Source: Oscillospiraceae bacterium
GTDB lineage: Bacteria > Bacillota > Clostridia > Oscillospirales > Oscillospiraceae
Reading direction: 5' to 3'
NCBI GenBank assembly: GCA_020025595.1
Contig: JAHHRV010000003.1
Coordinates: 1 to 64,000 of the forward strand
DNA: 64,000 bases
The translations under genes and the position numbers were made by a program. Every line of letters begins with the position of its first letter. The first letter of the stretch is position 1. Below are positions 52,593 through 61,711 of the stretch, in pieces. Below the pieces are notes generated by a model that worked only from the letters and a program-made list of their open reading frames with translations, searched no databases and was not told the DNA's origin.

Positions 52593-52835
52593 TTAGATCT
52601 TGTTTCTTTTTCTGCCCAGGATGAATACAACCGCCAGGCCTACCAGAGACAGCAGGCTCAGGGAAGTCCAAAGTGCAGCATTGGCGCTGTCACCGGTGTT
52701 GGGTGTGTTAGGCATGACAGGCTTTGCAGGTTTGGTGGGTTTCGTCGGGTCTGTGGGTGTGTCGTTTTCTGTTGCCTCCGAAGAATCAATCCTCAGAGGC
52801 TGTTCAGGTGTATACCTATGAAAAAGGTAACATTT
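52593..52835 (-). pseudogene. C-terminal remnant of a sortase-anchored surface protein
   Basis: The minus-strand frame ending at TAA 52593-52595 encodes a Pro/Thr-rich spacer (DPTKPTKPAKPVMP), an LPxTG-like signal TPNTGDS, a hydrophobic segment LLSLVGLAVVFIL and the basic end GRKRNKI, the standard cell-wall sorting signal. Going upstream, the frame closes at a TGA (52836-52838) without any start codon. The rest of the gene is missing, and the adjacent region is AT-rich and not coding. The terminator after it is intact, so the gene has lost its front rather than its end. Confidence 0.75.
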
Positions 52836-53061
52836 TCAATCTGAAAATGCAAGACGATTTCAAGTTTTTCGCATTTTTCCTTTATTTTCACAAAAAACAA
52901 CGCTTCCGGTTTCATCCGAACACGCATCACAGGTGGAATATGCACAAAGGAGCATTCCAGCCGCTCATTTTGTGAATCGCTGTTTCCAAAAATCGGAATT
53001 TTTCAAATCCAGCAAGAGAGAATTGTGCAGAAAAGCCTCAATTTCCGAAAGATCCCGTTAT

Positions 53062-53090
53062 TTGCTTTTTCCATGCATCTGTGGTATCGT
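53062..53090 (+). promoter_or_regulatory. Possible promoter of the CDF transporter
   Basis: TTGCTT at 53062-53067 and TATCGT at 53085-53090, 17-bp spacer. The stretch 52836-53249 is AT-rich and holds no convincing gene; this promoter is its only recognisable signal. Confidence 0.4.
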
Positions 53091-53249
53091 ATAAGTGTTC
53101 CAGGCAAATTGTAATAAAGAGAACCATCTATCGTGGAGGGCTTATGATTTTCTGCTGCAATGCTGAATGTAAAGAGCTCTTCATTTTTGTTTATACAGGC
53201 AAAATCAAAAAACGAACACATCGAACTGACAAAGGAAGGTCGCTCATTC

Positions 53250-54230
53250 ATGCGTATTGGAAAAAAGAGCCCCAAAAAAGAAAAGAAAGCAATGTCCGTA
53301 TCCCTGTATGCCAATCTGTTTTTTGTGATCATCGAGCTGGCTATGGCAATCATCACCAGCTCCCAGGCCGTCCTGCTGGATGCAGTCTACGACGGCATCG
53401 AATTCTTCATGCTGCTGCCCTCGGTGATGCTGATCCCTCTGCTGTATAAGCCCAGCAACGAGCGCTACCCCTTCGGCTATATGCAGATTGAGACCGTCTT
53501 CATCGTGGTAAAGGGCATCACCATGACCGCCGTTACCGTAGGTCTGATCGCCAACAGCTTCAACATTCTGCTGCACGGAGGCAGAACTGTTCCGTTTGAC
53601 ATGGTCGCATGGTTCGAGCTGTTCGCCTGTGTCCTGGGCATGATCATCACCTTTTACCTGTATCGCAAAAACAAGTCCCTGAACTCCCCCATTGTCACCG
53701 CAGAAAAACAGGGGTGGAAGATCGACTGTGTGATTTCCTTCGGCATGACTCTGGCATTCTTCCTGCCAAAGCTTCTGCCCTTTCCCTGGTTCCAGCCCTT
53801 CATTCCGTATCTGGACTCCCTGTTCACCGTCGTGCTGTCCATGGTCATGCTGCCCACCCCCATCAAGACAGTGATTTCCGGCATCCGGGATCTTCTGCTG
53901 ATTGCGCCGGAGGAAGAAACCGTTCAGCACATCCGTTCTGTGGTAGAGCAGGTGCTCAGCGGCTGCCGTTACCGTGCACTGAACTGTGAAATCATCCGCA
54001 CCGGCCGCAAGCTGTGGATCAGCGCCTATATCGCGCTGGACAAGGACGAGCTGTCCGTCCACAGATTCCAGACCCTGCAGGCAGACTGCATCGCCGCGCT
54101 GGCTCAGGAATACACCGACTTCTATTTTGAGCTTCTGCCGGAAATCGAGTTTGACAAAGACGAGGTCGTTCTTCGTATCAATGATGTTAAAATGGCTGAA
54201 GAGGCCGCTGCATCGACTGCCAATCCCTGA
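53250..54230 (+). CDS. Cation diffusion facilitator family transporter
   Basis: The 326-residue protein has five or six membrane helices in residues 15-225 and a C-terminal cytoplasmic domain of about 95 residues, as in CDF metal exporters. Acidic residues in VLLDAVYDGIEF (helix 2) and PYLDSLFTVV (helix 5) stand where metal ligands lie, though the usual His partners are not obvious, so the substrate is uncertain. ATG at 53250 has GGAAGG ten bases upstream; an earlier in-frame ATG at 53160 lacks one. It has a hairpin terminator. Confidence 0.8.
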   Translation: MRIGKKSPKKEKKAMSVSLYANLFFVIIELAMAIITSSQAVLLDAVYDGIEFFMLLPSVMLIPLLYKPSNERYPFGYMQIETVFIVVKGITMTAVTVGLIANSFNILLHGGRTVPFDMVAWFELFACVLGMIITFYLYRKNKSLNSPIVTAEKQGWKIDCVISFGMTLAFFLPKLLPFPWFQPFIPYLDSLFTVVLSMVMLPTPIKTVISGIRDLLLIAPEEETVQHIRSVVEQVLSGCRYRALNCEIIRTGRKLWISAYIALDKDELSVHRFQTLQADCIAALAQEYTDFYFELLPEIEFDKDEVVLRINDVKMAEEAAASTANP

Positions 54231-54250
54231 TAAATTACTGATTAAATAAT

Positions 54251-54303
54251 AAAAAGTCTGTACGATGCTTCCCGTTCAGGAAGCAAACCGTACAGACTTT
54301 TTT
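54251..54303 (+). terminator. Terminator of the CDF transporter
   Basis: A long imperfect hairpin with outer stem AAAGTCTGTACG and CGTACAGACTTT around an inner GCTTCC/GGAAGC, then T tail. Confidence 0.88.
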
Positions 54304-54331
54304 CAGATTCAGATGGTTTCTGCTGCACTGA

Positions 54332-55630
54332 TCAGCAGGTAATTTTGTGTTCCTTCTTTGCCCGGCTGCTTTTTCTGGTGAACTCCGATGCAGAAATTGC
54401 AACGGTGTGCTCAATGGGCGTCCACTCGAACTTGTAGAACAGAGAAAGGATGTTGATGGGATACCATGTCAGCATAAACAGCGGGAAGCAGATGATGCTG
54501 TAGAGCTTGCGCCCGACAGATGCATAAATCCGGTTCCATTCTGTTGCCACGGTAATGGCTGCAATGCCGGCCATAGACAGGTAGCTCAGCACGAAGGTAA
54601 AGCCCATGACAAACACGAGATCTCCCGCATCGCCCAGCAGCAGCGTGTTGATGATGGTGATGATGCCCGCGATCAGGCCCAGGCCAAAGCCCCAGACAGA
54701 AAGGGTCATGCACTCAAAGGAAGAATAGGCGGTCTTCAGCCGGGACATACCCCGCAGCAGCTCTCCGGTGTGCAGATGTGCAACCTGGTAAGAGCCCTGG
54801 CTCCAGCGCACGCGCTGTCTGTAGGACTGCTTCCATCTTGTGGGCTGCTCGTCAAACAGGATTGCATTGTGGCAGTAGCCCACCTTGTAGCCTCTGGCGG
54901 CGCAGATCATGCTGAACTCGATGTCTTCGGTCAGGGTGAAATACTCCCAGCCGCCCATCTTTTCCAGCAGCTGGCGGGTAAAGCCGAAGCCGGTGCCGTT
55001 GACGGAGCAGGTGGCTCCCAGCAGACAGCGGGAACGATTCATATGGGCAGAATCGTGCAGGTACCAGATGGCATAGCCTGCAGAGATCCAGTTGGATGCA
55101 AAGTTTTTGGAATTGCGGTAACCGGCGAAGGCCTCATAGCCCCGGTCGCAAGTCTTATTCATTTCCGTGAAATAGTTGGGCATCAGCAGATTGTCTGCAT
55201 CAAAGATCATAAAGGCATCGTAATCATCCAGATGACCGTCCTTCTGGATCTGGGTCAGCAGATAATCCAGGGCATAGCCCTTACCCACCTGTTTCTTGTT
55301 AAAACGCTCGTATACGATGGCACCGTGCTCGGCAGCCACTCTTGCGGTGTCGTCGGTACAGTTATCTGCCACCACATAGGTAGTGATCTGGTCGGCAGGA
55401 AAATCCTGATTGGCGATACTTTCCAACAGATGCGGCAATACTGCCTGTTCATTTCTGGCTGCAATGAGGATTGCAAAGCGTCGCTTTTCCATGTAATTGG
55501 GGTTCTTCGGCGGCTTCTCGTGCAGAATTGCAGGGATAAACAGGTAAGCGACCTGATAAGCGTACAGAATGGTGAGAACCACTGCCAGTGTGATTCCGAT
55601 TGTTACCATTACCATTGTAAATTGATGCAT
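54332..55630 (-). CDS. Membrane-bound processive glycosyltransferase, GT2 family
   Basis: The 432-residue protein has one N-terminal membrane helix (8-32), a cytosolic GT-A domain and three or four C-terminal helices, the plan of hyaluronan or poly-GlcNAc-type synthases. Motifs are AARNEQAVLPHLL, VADNCTDDTA, IFDADN, LTEDIEF and QRVRW. The D, DxD, TED and QxxRW set indicates a processive polysaccharide synthase that extrudes its product. Which sugar is used cannot be read. The ATG at 55630 has AAGGAAG upstream. No other polysaccharide genes are adjacent. Confidence 0.88.
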   Translation of the reverse strand: MHQFTMVMVTIGITLAVVLTILYAYQVAYLFIPAILHEKPPKNPNYMEKRRFAILIAARNEQAVLPHLLESIANQDFPADQITTYVVADNCTDDTARVAAEHGAIVYERFNKKQVGKGYALDYLLTQIQKDGHLDDYDAFMIFDADNLLMPNYFTEMNKTCDRGYEAFAGYRNSKNFASNWISAGYAIWYLHDSAHMNRSRCLLGATCSVNGTGFGFTRQLLEKMGGWEYFTLTEDIEFSMICAARGYKVGYCHNAILFDEQPTRWKQSYRQRVRWSQGSYQVAHLHTGELLRGMSRLKTAYSSFECMTLSVWGFGLGLIAGIITIINTLLLGDAGDLVFVMGFTFVLSYLSMAGIAAITVATEWNRIYASVGRKLYSIICFPLFMLTWYPINILSLFYKFEWTPIEHTVAISASEFTRKSSRAKKEHKITC

Positions 55631-55663
55631 ATTATAACTTCCTTGTTTTTAGCCTCCAGCCTT

Positions 55664-55802
55664 GATGCCTTCTTGAGCGCTAATATCAAAGGGCATCAGG
55701 CCACTGTGGATTTAGCTATTGTGTACATATCGGCAAGGACATTGTCCGTCGATTCTTGCCTTTTGACCGATACACTTTACCACATTTATTGGAAATTTAC
55801 AA
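55664..55802 (-). promoter_or_regulatory. Promoter and structured leader of the GT2 gene
   Basis: TTGTAA at 55797-55802 and TAAAGT at 55774-55779 on the minus strand, 17-bp spacer. The leader of about 137 nt contains GGCAAG/CTTGCC around GGAC-AAT-GTCC, and a further GATGCC/GGCATC stem (55664-55669, 55692-55697). It does not match a riboswitch class I know. The region 55803-55995 holds nothing further that I can name. Confidence 0.45.
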
Positions 55803-55995
55803 TAGAATTACCTGAATTTACAAAAGATTTAAGAATTAAAGTTTCGCACTTCGTCACGAATGTTATTGTGCATTTTGTATAAATATTCTCCATTTGTTGT
55901 GTAATTCCCGGCTTAAAACGGTATTGGAAAACAGTCATGTCTTTCTGTCAGGATTGTCAAAAATACAAAAGTCCGCAAAAAAGAGCAACGCCGTA

Positions 55996-56024
55996 TTGAC
56001 AGCAGCACCGCAATCAGCTATGAT
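55996..56024 (+). promoter_or_regulatory. Promoter of the AlkD-like gene
   Basis: TTGACA at 55996-56001 and TATGAT at 56019-56024, 17-bp spacer. Confidence 0.85.
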
Positions 56025-56071
56025 GAAAACATCCCGGCAGCTGTTATTTTTTGAGAAACGGAGCTGAGGCT

Positions 56072-56731
56072 ATGAGTAAATACAGCGAAATCAAGACCCT
56101 CTTTGAAGCATCTGCGCAGCCGGATACCGCCCGGTCCATGTCTGACTATATGCGTGGGCAGTTCCCCTTTTACGGAATCCCTGCCCCGAAGCGAAAACAG
56201 CTTTGCAGGGAGCTTCTGAAGCAGGAGAAAAAGAACAAACAGATCGACTGGGATTTTCTGAACGAATGCTGCGAAAATGTCCACAGGGAGTTTGCATATC
56301 TGGTGATCGATTATCTGCAGCTCCTGCAAAGCTGCATCACATATGACGATGTGCCGACCATCCGAAAATTCATCCAGACCCGCCCCTGGTGGGACACCAT
56401 TGATGGGTTTGATTCCATCGTGGGAGATATTGCCTTCGTGGACGGAAGAATCCCTGATCTGATGCTGGAATGGTCCAGAGATGACGATTTCTGGATCAGA
56501 CGAATCGCCATCGACCATCAGCTGTGCCGCCGGGAAAAGACAGATCCTGCCCTGCTGGAGCAGATCATCGTGAACAACTTCGGCAGCGACGAATTTTTCA
56601 TCAACAAAGCAATCGGCTGGAGCCTGAGAGAATACTCCAAAACCGATCCCGAATGGGTTCGTAACTTCATCGCAAGATACGAACATCAGATGAACCGTCT
56701 GAGCGTGAGAGAAGCCAGCAAATATCTATAA
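56072..56731 (+). CDS. AlkD-type DNA alkylation repair protein
   Basis: The 219-residue all-helical protein matches the DNA alkylation repair (HEAT-like) family: YMRGQFPFYGIPAPKRK, then IRKFIQTRPWWDTIDGFDSIV and DDDFWIRRIAIDHQL, with NFGSDEFFINKAIGWSLREYSKTDPEWV near the end. AlkC/AlkD enzymes remove alkylated purines using a HEAT-repeat scaffold. The ATG at 56072 has GAGG close by, giving the family length. It is a single gene. Confidence 0.92.
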   Translation: MSKYSEIKTLFEASAQPDTARSMSDYMRGQFPFYGIPAPKRKQLCRELLKQEKKNKQIDWDFLNECCENVHREFAYLVIDYLQLLQSCITYDDVPTIRKFIQTRPWWDTIDGFDSIVGDIAFVDGRIPDLMLEWSRDDDFWIRRIAIDHQLCRREKTDPALLEQIIVNNFGSDEFFINKAIGWSLREYSKTDPEWVRNFIARYEHQMNRLSVREASKYL

Positions 56732-56740
56732 TTTTCATAC

Positions 56741-56774
56741 AAAAAGCGCCTGTCCTCATCGGGGCAGGCGCTTT
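56741..56774 (+). terminator. Terminator of the AlkD-like gene
   Basis: GCGCCTG and CAGGCGC arms extended by partial pairing, with A and T flanks. Confidence 0.85.
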
Positions 56775-56834
56775 GTATCGTATTTTTGGTTACGCATTCT
56801 CCGGATTTGCAGGTTTTTTTGCACGGGTCTGCGC

Positions 56835-56864
56835 AAAAAAGGCACCGACTTCCGTCGGTGCCTT
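56835..56864 (-). terminator. Terminator closing the hem operon side
   Basis: GGCACCGAC and GTCGGTGCC arms with a 4-base loop and a TTTTTT tail on the minus strand. It lies about 200 bases past the hemL stop. Confidence 0.85.
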
Positions 56865-56899
56865 TGATTTTTACCTGTGCTTCCTGATTACAGCTGCAC

Positions 56900-56989
56900 T
56901 TACGCAGTATCCAGTGCCAGGAACGCTGCAAAGAAGATAATTCCCACAAGCATTGTCAGATTTTCACGAATATCGTGTCTTTTTTCCAC
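56900..56989 (-). CDS. Possible small membrane peptide (29 aa) downstream of hemL
   Basis: A minus-strand frame from GTG 56989 to TAA 56900 has a charged front (EKRHDIRENLT) and a hydrophobic tail (LVGIIFFAAFLAL). Other starts, such as the ATG twelve codons later, are possible. The ribosome site is weak. Support is limited to the hydrophobic pattern and the placement between hemL and the terminator. The rest of 56732-57071 shows only hairpins. Confidence 0.25.
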   Translation of the reverse strand: MEKRHDIRENLTMLVGIIFFAAFLALDTA

Positions 56990-57071
56990 AGTTCCGTGGT
57001 GTTCTCTGTGGACATTGGGGAGCAAACGGGCAGGCGAAACCAATCCCCCGCCCGTTTGAATATGGCGAAAT

Positions 57072-58358
57072 TCAGCGATACAGCTGGTCAAAAACTTCCT
57101 TAGCCACAGCGATGGTCTTTTCAAGATCCTCATCCGTGTGGGCACAGGAAACGAACATAGCCTCGAACTGGGCAGGGGCCAGATAAATGCCCCGCTGCAG
57201 CATCTTGCCAAAGTAAGATGCATATTTTGCCAGATCGCTGCGCTTTGCACCGGCAAAGGATGCAACCGTATCCGGGGTGAAGAACGGAGCCACCAGGCTG
57301 CCCACCTGATTGATCTGAACTCCGGCACCGGCAGTCTCTGCCGCCCGGCGCATACCGTTTGCCAGCTTGTCTGCACTGGCAGCGATGGTGGTGTAAACCT
57401 CGGGATGTTCATTCAGATACCGCAGCTGCGCCAGTCCAGCTGCCATGGCAACGGGATTTCCTGCCAGCGTACCTGCCTGATACACAGGGCCGCAGGGTGC
57501 CACGTGCTCCATCAGCTCCCGGCTGCCGCCGTAAGCACCCACCGGCATACCGCCGCCGATGATTTTGCCAAAGGTGACGATATCCGCCCGGACACCGAAA
57601 TATTCCTGAGCGCCGCCCTTTGCCAGTCGGAAGCCGGTAATGACTTCGTCAAAAATCAGCAGAGCGCCTTCCTTGTCGCAGATGGCGCGCAGGCCTTCCA
57701 GAAATCCCGGCTGAGGGCCAACAACGCCCATATTGGCAGCCACTGGCTCCACGATGACACAGGCAACCTGGCCCGGGTTCTCGTCAAACAGGTGCTGGAC
57801 ACTTTCAAGGTCGTTATACTGGGCCGTCAGAGTATCCTTTGCGGTTCCCTCCGGGACACCGGCAGAATCCGGGCAGCCGCCTGCCATAGCAGAAGATCCT
57901 GCTTTTACCAGCATACAGTCGCTGTGACCGTGGTAACAGCCTTCAAATTTGATGATTTTCTCCCGTCCGGTAGCGCCTCTTGCCAGGCGCAGTGCAGACA
58001 TGACCGCCTCTGTACCGGAGTTCACCATGCGGACCATCTCGATATGGGGAACCATCCGGGTCATCAGCTCGGCGATTTCCACCTCTCGCTGGGTGGGTGC
58101 ACCGAAGGACAGGCCGTCCATGATGGCTTCCTGCACGGCTTCCCGGATGATCGGGTGGTTGTGGCCCAGAATCATGGGGCCCCAGGAGCAGACATAGTCA
58201 ATGTATCTGTTGCCGTCGGCATCCCAGATATAGGCACCGTCGGCCTTGGAAATAAAACGAGGAGTCATGCCAACGGCACGGTATGCACGCACCGGGCTGT
58301 TTACACCGCCGGGCAAAACCTTTTTGGCACGATCAAACAATTCTTCAGAGCGCTCCAT
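57072..58358 (-). CDS. hemL: Glutamate-1-semialdehyde 2,1-aminomutase
   Basis: The 428-residue PLP enzyme makes 5-aminolevulinate from glutamate-1-semialdehyde. N-terminal LPGGVNSPVRAYRAVG, the PLP Lys in VTFGKIIGGGMPVGAYGG (about 267) and VNSGTEAVMSALRLARG are standard. The ATG at 58358 overlaps the TGA of hemB by one base, and AAGGAG lies upstream; longer starts are out of family. Last gene in the operon order hemA to hemL. Confidence 0.96.
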   Translation of the reverse strand: MERSEELFDRAKKVLPGGVNSPVRAYRAVGMTPRFISKADGAYIWDADGNRYIDYVCSWGPMILGHNHPIIREAVQEAIMDGLSFGAPTQREVEIAELMTRMVPHIEMVRMVNSGTEAVMSALRLARGATGREKIIKFEGCYHGHSDCMLVKAGSSAMAGGCPDSAGVPEGTAKDTLTAQYNDLESVQHLFDENPGQVACVIVEPVAANMGVVGPQPGFLEGLRAICDKEGALLIFDEVITGFRLAKGGAQEYFGVRADIVTFGKIIGGGMPVGAYGGSRELMEHVAPCGPVYQAGTLAGNPVAMAAGLAQLRYLNEHPEVYTTIAASADKLANGMRRAAETAGAGVQINQVGSLVAPFFTPDTVASFAGAKRSDLAKYASYFGKMLQRGIYLAPAQFEAMFVSCAHTDEDLEKTIAVAKEVFDQLYR

Positions 58359-59341
58359 CAGCCGATGTCTCCTTTCTGGATGGCGGATGCCAGTTCCTTT
58401 GCATAGTAAGTGATGAGAATATTGGCACCGGCCCGGAAAACGGACAGGGCAGATTCGCACATGATGCGGTATTCGTCCACCAGTCCTGCCTGAGCGGCTG
58501 CCTTGATCATGGCATATTCGCCGGACACCGAGTAGGCCGCCATGGGAACATTAAAAGCATCGCTGCACTCCCGGATAATATCCAGATACGAAAGGGCAGG
58601 CTTTACCATGATAATGTCGGCACCTTCCTCCACATCCAGAGCGCACTCTTTCAGTGCCTCCTTGCGGTTGTGAGGGTCCATCTGGTAGCCCTTGCGGTCA
58701 CCGAAGGAAGGCGCAGAGCCTGCTGCGGACCGGAACGGGCCGTAGAAAGCAGAGGCATATTTGGCAGAATACGCCATAATGGGCACATTTTTGAAGCCTT
58801 CCCGGTCAAGAACGCTGCGGATCGCAGCCACACGGCCGTCCATCATGTCAGAGGGAGCCACCATGTCAGCGCCTGCCCGGGCATGGGACAGAGCCGTCCT
58901 GGAAAGAAGCTCCAGCGTTGCGTCGTTGTCCACATCGTGGCCGCACAGTGCGCCGCAGTGGCCGTGGTCGGTGTATTCGCACATACACACATCGGTCACC
59001 ACATAAAAGTCTGGGAATTTGGCCTTGATTTTACGAACAGCCTGCTGAATCACGCCGTCGGGGTCCCAGGCAGAGGAGCCCAGCGCATCCTTGTGGGCAG
59101 GAATGCCGAAGAGGATGCAGCTTTTTACGCCGGAAGCGATGCACTCGGCAACGGCTTCTTCCACGGTATCAAGGCCGTATTGATACTGTCCGGGCAGGGA
59201 TTCAATGGCCCGCTTGCCGGACAGGGTTTCGTCAACAAAAATCGGATAAATCAGGCTATCGGCAGAGAGTCTGGTTTCCCGGCACATACGGCGAACGGTA
59301 TCGCCAGACCGCAGTCTGCGGGGTCTATGTACTAGTTCCAT
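58358..59341 (-). CDS. hemB: Porphobilinogen synthase
   Basis: The 327-residue TIM-barrel enzyme condenses two 5-aminolevulinate molecules. The zinc-type active-site Cys cluster is visible in DVCMCEYTDHGHCG, and the Schiff-base lysines in MAYSAKYASAFYGPFR and IIMVKPALSYLD. The ATG at 59341 has AAGGAG upstream and starts one base after the cobA-hemD stop, indicating tight coupling. Confidence 0.96.
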   Translation of the reverse strand: MELVHRPRRLRSGDTVRRMCRETRLSADSLIYPIFVDETLSGKRAIESLPGQYQYGLDTVEEAVAECIASGVKSCILFGIPAHKDALGSSAWDPDGVIQQAVRKIKAKFPDFYVVTDVCMCEYTDHGHCGALCGHDVDNDATLELLSRTALSHARAGADMVAPSDMMDGRVAAIRSVLDREGFKNVPIMAYSAKYASAFYGPFRSAAGSAPSFGDRKGYQMDPHNRKEALKECALDVEEGADIIMVKPALSYLDIIRECSDAFNVPMAAYSVSGEYAMIKAAAQAGLVDEYRIMCESALSVFRAGANILITYYAKELASAIQKGDIG

Positions 59342-59342
59342 A

Positions 59343-60836
59343 TTATTCTCCTTCCACAATCCGCTGAATCAGTGCATCCATGGTTGCCTGGCTGGCAGTG
59401 ATGGTGCGAAGGCCATGTTTTCTGGCCTCGGCTTCCGTCTGTGCGCCGATGCAGGCAGCCGTGATGTTCGAGTAGTCCATATCTCCCAGCGCAGCAGCAA
59501 AGCCATTTACCGTAGAAGCACTGGTAAAGGTGACAATTGGTGCCTGCTCGCCGGTCAGAAGGGTGCGCACCTGCTCGGTATTGGGGCAGGTATAGCGTGT
59601 CTCGTAGCAGCGGATATCATCATAAGAAATTTTACAACTGTCCAATGCAGCTGTCAATGCAGGCGTTCCCCACTGAGCACGCAGGATCAGCACCCTGCCA
59701 GTGGGCTTTTCCTGACACAGAGCTTCACCCAGATGCGCACCGTCGTAAACCTGAGGAATCAGGTCTGCGTGCAGGCCATGCTTGCGCAGCTCCCGGTCAG
59801 TACCGGGGCCAATGGCTGCCAGCCGGATCCGACCCAGGGCCCGAACATCCCGCCCGGTGCTGTAGAGCATATCCATCAGTGTGGATACCCCCGCAGGACT
59901 GGTGAACACCAGCCACTGATACGCGTCAATTCTTTCCACAGCCTGTTCCATCTGCGTGCAGGGCTTGCAGGGAATCGTTTCGATGCAGGGAAATTCTGTC
60001 ACATCTGCGCCCAGGGCCCGCAGCCGGTCAGACAAAGTGCCTGCCCGTTCCTTAGGCCTTGTGACAATGACACTTTTGCCCTTCAGGGGCAGCTTGTCAA
60101 ACCAGTCAAACTTCTGGGAAAGCGTGCACACCCTGCCCACAATGATAATGGCAGGGCTTTTTACCTGCTTCTGCTTTGCCACATCCGGCAGCGTGGACAG
60201 CGTCGCTAGAATCGACTGCTGAGCCGGGGTGGTTCCCTTTTCCACCACAGCCGCCGGCATATCCGGCTCCATTCCCGCATCCAGCAGCCCCTTGCAGATA
60301 TTTGCCAGTGCGCTGACACCCATGAGGAACACCAGCGTGCCGCCGGTCTTCACCAGCGCATCGAAGCGGATATCCAGAGGCTTTCCGGCTCTCTGGTGCC
60401 CGGTGATGATGTGCAAGGAGGAGCAGTAATCCCGATGAGTCACGGGAATGCCACCATAGGCGGGCACTGCAATGGCAGAAGTGATTCCGGGCACTTCCTG
60501 AAAGAGGACCCCATGCTCTGCCAGCAGCTCCAGCTCTTCGCCGCCCCGACCGAACAGGAACGGATCGCCGCCCTTCAGTCGGACAACACGCTTGCCCTCC
60601 AGAGCCTTGTCCAGAAGGATCTGGTTGATTTCCTCCTGAGGAACCAAATGGTGGGCAGACTCTTTGCCCACATTGATTTTCTCTGCATTTTCGGGAATCA
60701 GATTCAGAATGGCCTGACTCACCAGACGGTCATACACCACGACCTCTGCCGATTCGATAGCCTGACGGCCTTTCAATGTTAGAAGACCGGGATCACCGGG
60801 GCCGGCGCCTACCAGAATCACCTGTCCCATTTTCAT
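59343..60836 (-). CDS. cobA-hemD: Uroporphyrinogen-III C-methyltransferase / uroporphyrinogen-III synthase fusion
   Basis: The 497-residue protein has an N-terminal SUMT domain (1-245): VGAGPGDPGLLTLKG, VRLKGGDPFLFGRGGEE and GIPVTHRDYCSS. Residues 250-497 are a HemD-type synthase with VIVTRPKERAG, FTSPAGVSTLMD and FTSASTVNGF. It closes and methylates the tetrapyrrole toward precorrin-2, so the pathway runs to siroheme and B12. The fusion is common in Clostridia. It overlaps hemC by four bases (ATGA). Confidence 0.95.
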   Translation of the reverse strand: MKMGQVILVGAGPGDPGLLTLKGRQAIESAEVVVYDRLVSQAILNLIPENAEKINVGKESAHHLVPQEEINQILLDKALEGKRVVRLKGGDPFLFGRGGEELELLAEHGVLFQEVPGITSAIAVPAYGGIPVTHRDYCSSLHIITGHQRAGKPLDIRFDALVKTGGTLVFLMGVSALANICKGLLDAGMEPDMPAAVVEKGTTPAQQSILATLSTLPDVAKQKQVKSPAIIIVGRVCTLSQKFDWFDKLPLKGKSVIVTRPKERAGTLSDRLRALGADVTEFPCIETIPCKPCTQMEQAVERIDAYQWLVFTSPAGVSTLMDMLYSTGRDVRALGRIRLAAIGPGTDRELRKHGLHADLIPQVYDGAHLGEALCQEKPTGRVLILRAQWGTPALTAALDSCKISYDDIRCYETRYTCPNTEQVRTLLTGEQAPIVTFTSASTVNGFAAALGDMDYSNITAACIGAQTEAEARKHGLRTITASQATMDALIQRIVEGE

Positions 60837-61711
60837 TGGTATTTCCTCCTCATTCCCGTGGCAAGGGCGCTGCCCAGAGCCTCACCCTGGATTCTCGGGC
60901 CGGAAATCGTCTCAAAATACAGCTGGCTGTCCTTGGTGACATACATTCCCTTCAGCGAAAGGGTGTCACCGGATACGGTGGCATAGGCCGCCACCGGAGA
61001 GGAGCAGCCCCCACCCAGTGTGCGAATAAATGCCCGCTCTGCCATCAGGCAGTCTCTTCCGTCCCGGTCATCAAAGCAGGCTAAACAGGACACATCCACG
61101 CCTTCTCTTGCCTGCACCGCCAGAATTGCCTGACCTGCAGCCGGAAGGATTTCCTCCACAGAAAAATACCGGCTGATTCTGTGTTCCAATCCCAGCCGGG
61201 CAAGGCCTGCGGCAGCCAGAACCAGCGCAGAATACTCTCCCCTGTCCAGCTTTTCCAGCCGTGTCAGCACATTGCCCCGAATGGGCGCAAGCTCCGCCTG
61301 CGGAAAAATCCGGCGCAGCTGGAGCTGCCGCCGCATGGACGAACAGCCGATGGGCTTAGAAAAATCGATGGTATCCTTTCCCTGAGGCAAAACCAGAACA
61401 TCCCGGGGGTCTGCTCTCTTGGAAAACGCCACAAGAGGAAGCCTTGCGTCAATTTCCATAGGCAGATCCTTGCTGCTGTGCACGGTGATATCCACTCGCC
61501 CGTCCAGCAGTGCTGCATCCAGTTCCTTGACAAACAGGCCCTTGCCGCCGATTTTATCCAGAGTCCGATCCAGAATCTTGTCTCCGGTGGTTTTCATGGT
61601 CACAAGCTCCACCTGAATTTCCGGGTCATAGGCTTTGATGGCATCAATGACCATCTCCGACTGAATCACCGCAAGGCGGCTTTCCCGGCTGCCTACACGA
61701 ATTGTCTTCAT
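60833..61711 (-). CDS. hemC: Hydroxymethylbilane synthase
   Basis: The 292-residue enzyme polymerises four porphobilinogen units. It begins IRVGSRESRLAVIQSE and has VHSSKDLPMEI and the dipyrromethane-cofactor Cys in LGGGCSSPVAAYA (about 235). GGAGATG precedes the ATG. It overlaps the following cobA-hemD and the preceding sirC-like gene by four bases each. Confidence 0.96.
   Translation of the reverse strand: MKTIRVGSRESRLAVIQSEMVIDAIKAYDPEIQVELVTMKTTGDKILDRTLDKIGGKGLFVKELDAALLDGRVDITVHSSKDLPMEIDARLPLVAFSKRADPRDVLVLPQGKDTIDFSKPIGCSSMRRQLQLRRIFPQAELAPIRGNVLTRLEKLDRGEYSALVLAAAGLARLGLEHRISRYFSVEEILPAAGQAILAVQAREGVDVSCLACFDDRDGRDCLMAERAFIRTLGGGCSSPVAAYATVSGDTLSLKGMYVTKDSQLYFETISGPRIQGEALGSALATGMRRKYQ

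Noticed and set aside
52399..52671. 90-codon minus-strand frame as a gene
   Set aside because: It is out of frame with the sorting-signal remnant and runs through the terminator hairpins.
55664..55802. c-di-GMP riboswitch before the GT2 gene
   Set aside because: None of the conserved aptamer strings or the tetraloop-receptor pattern is present.
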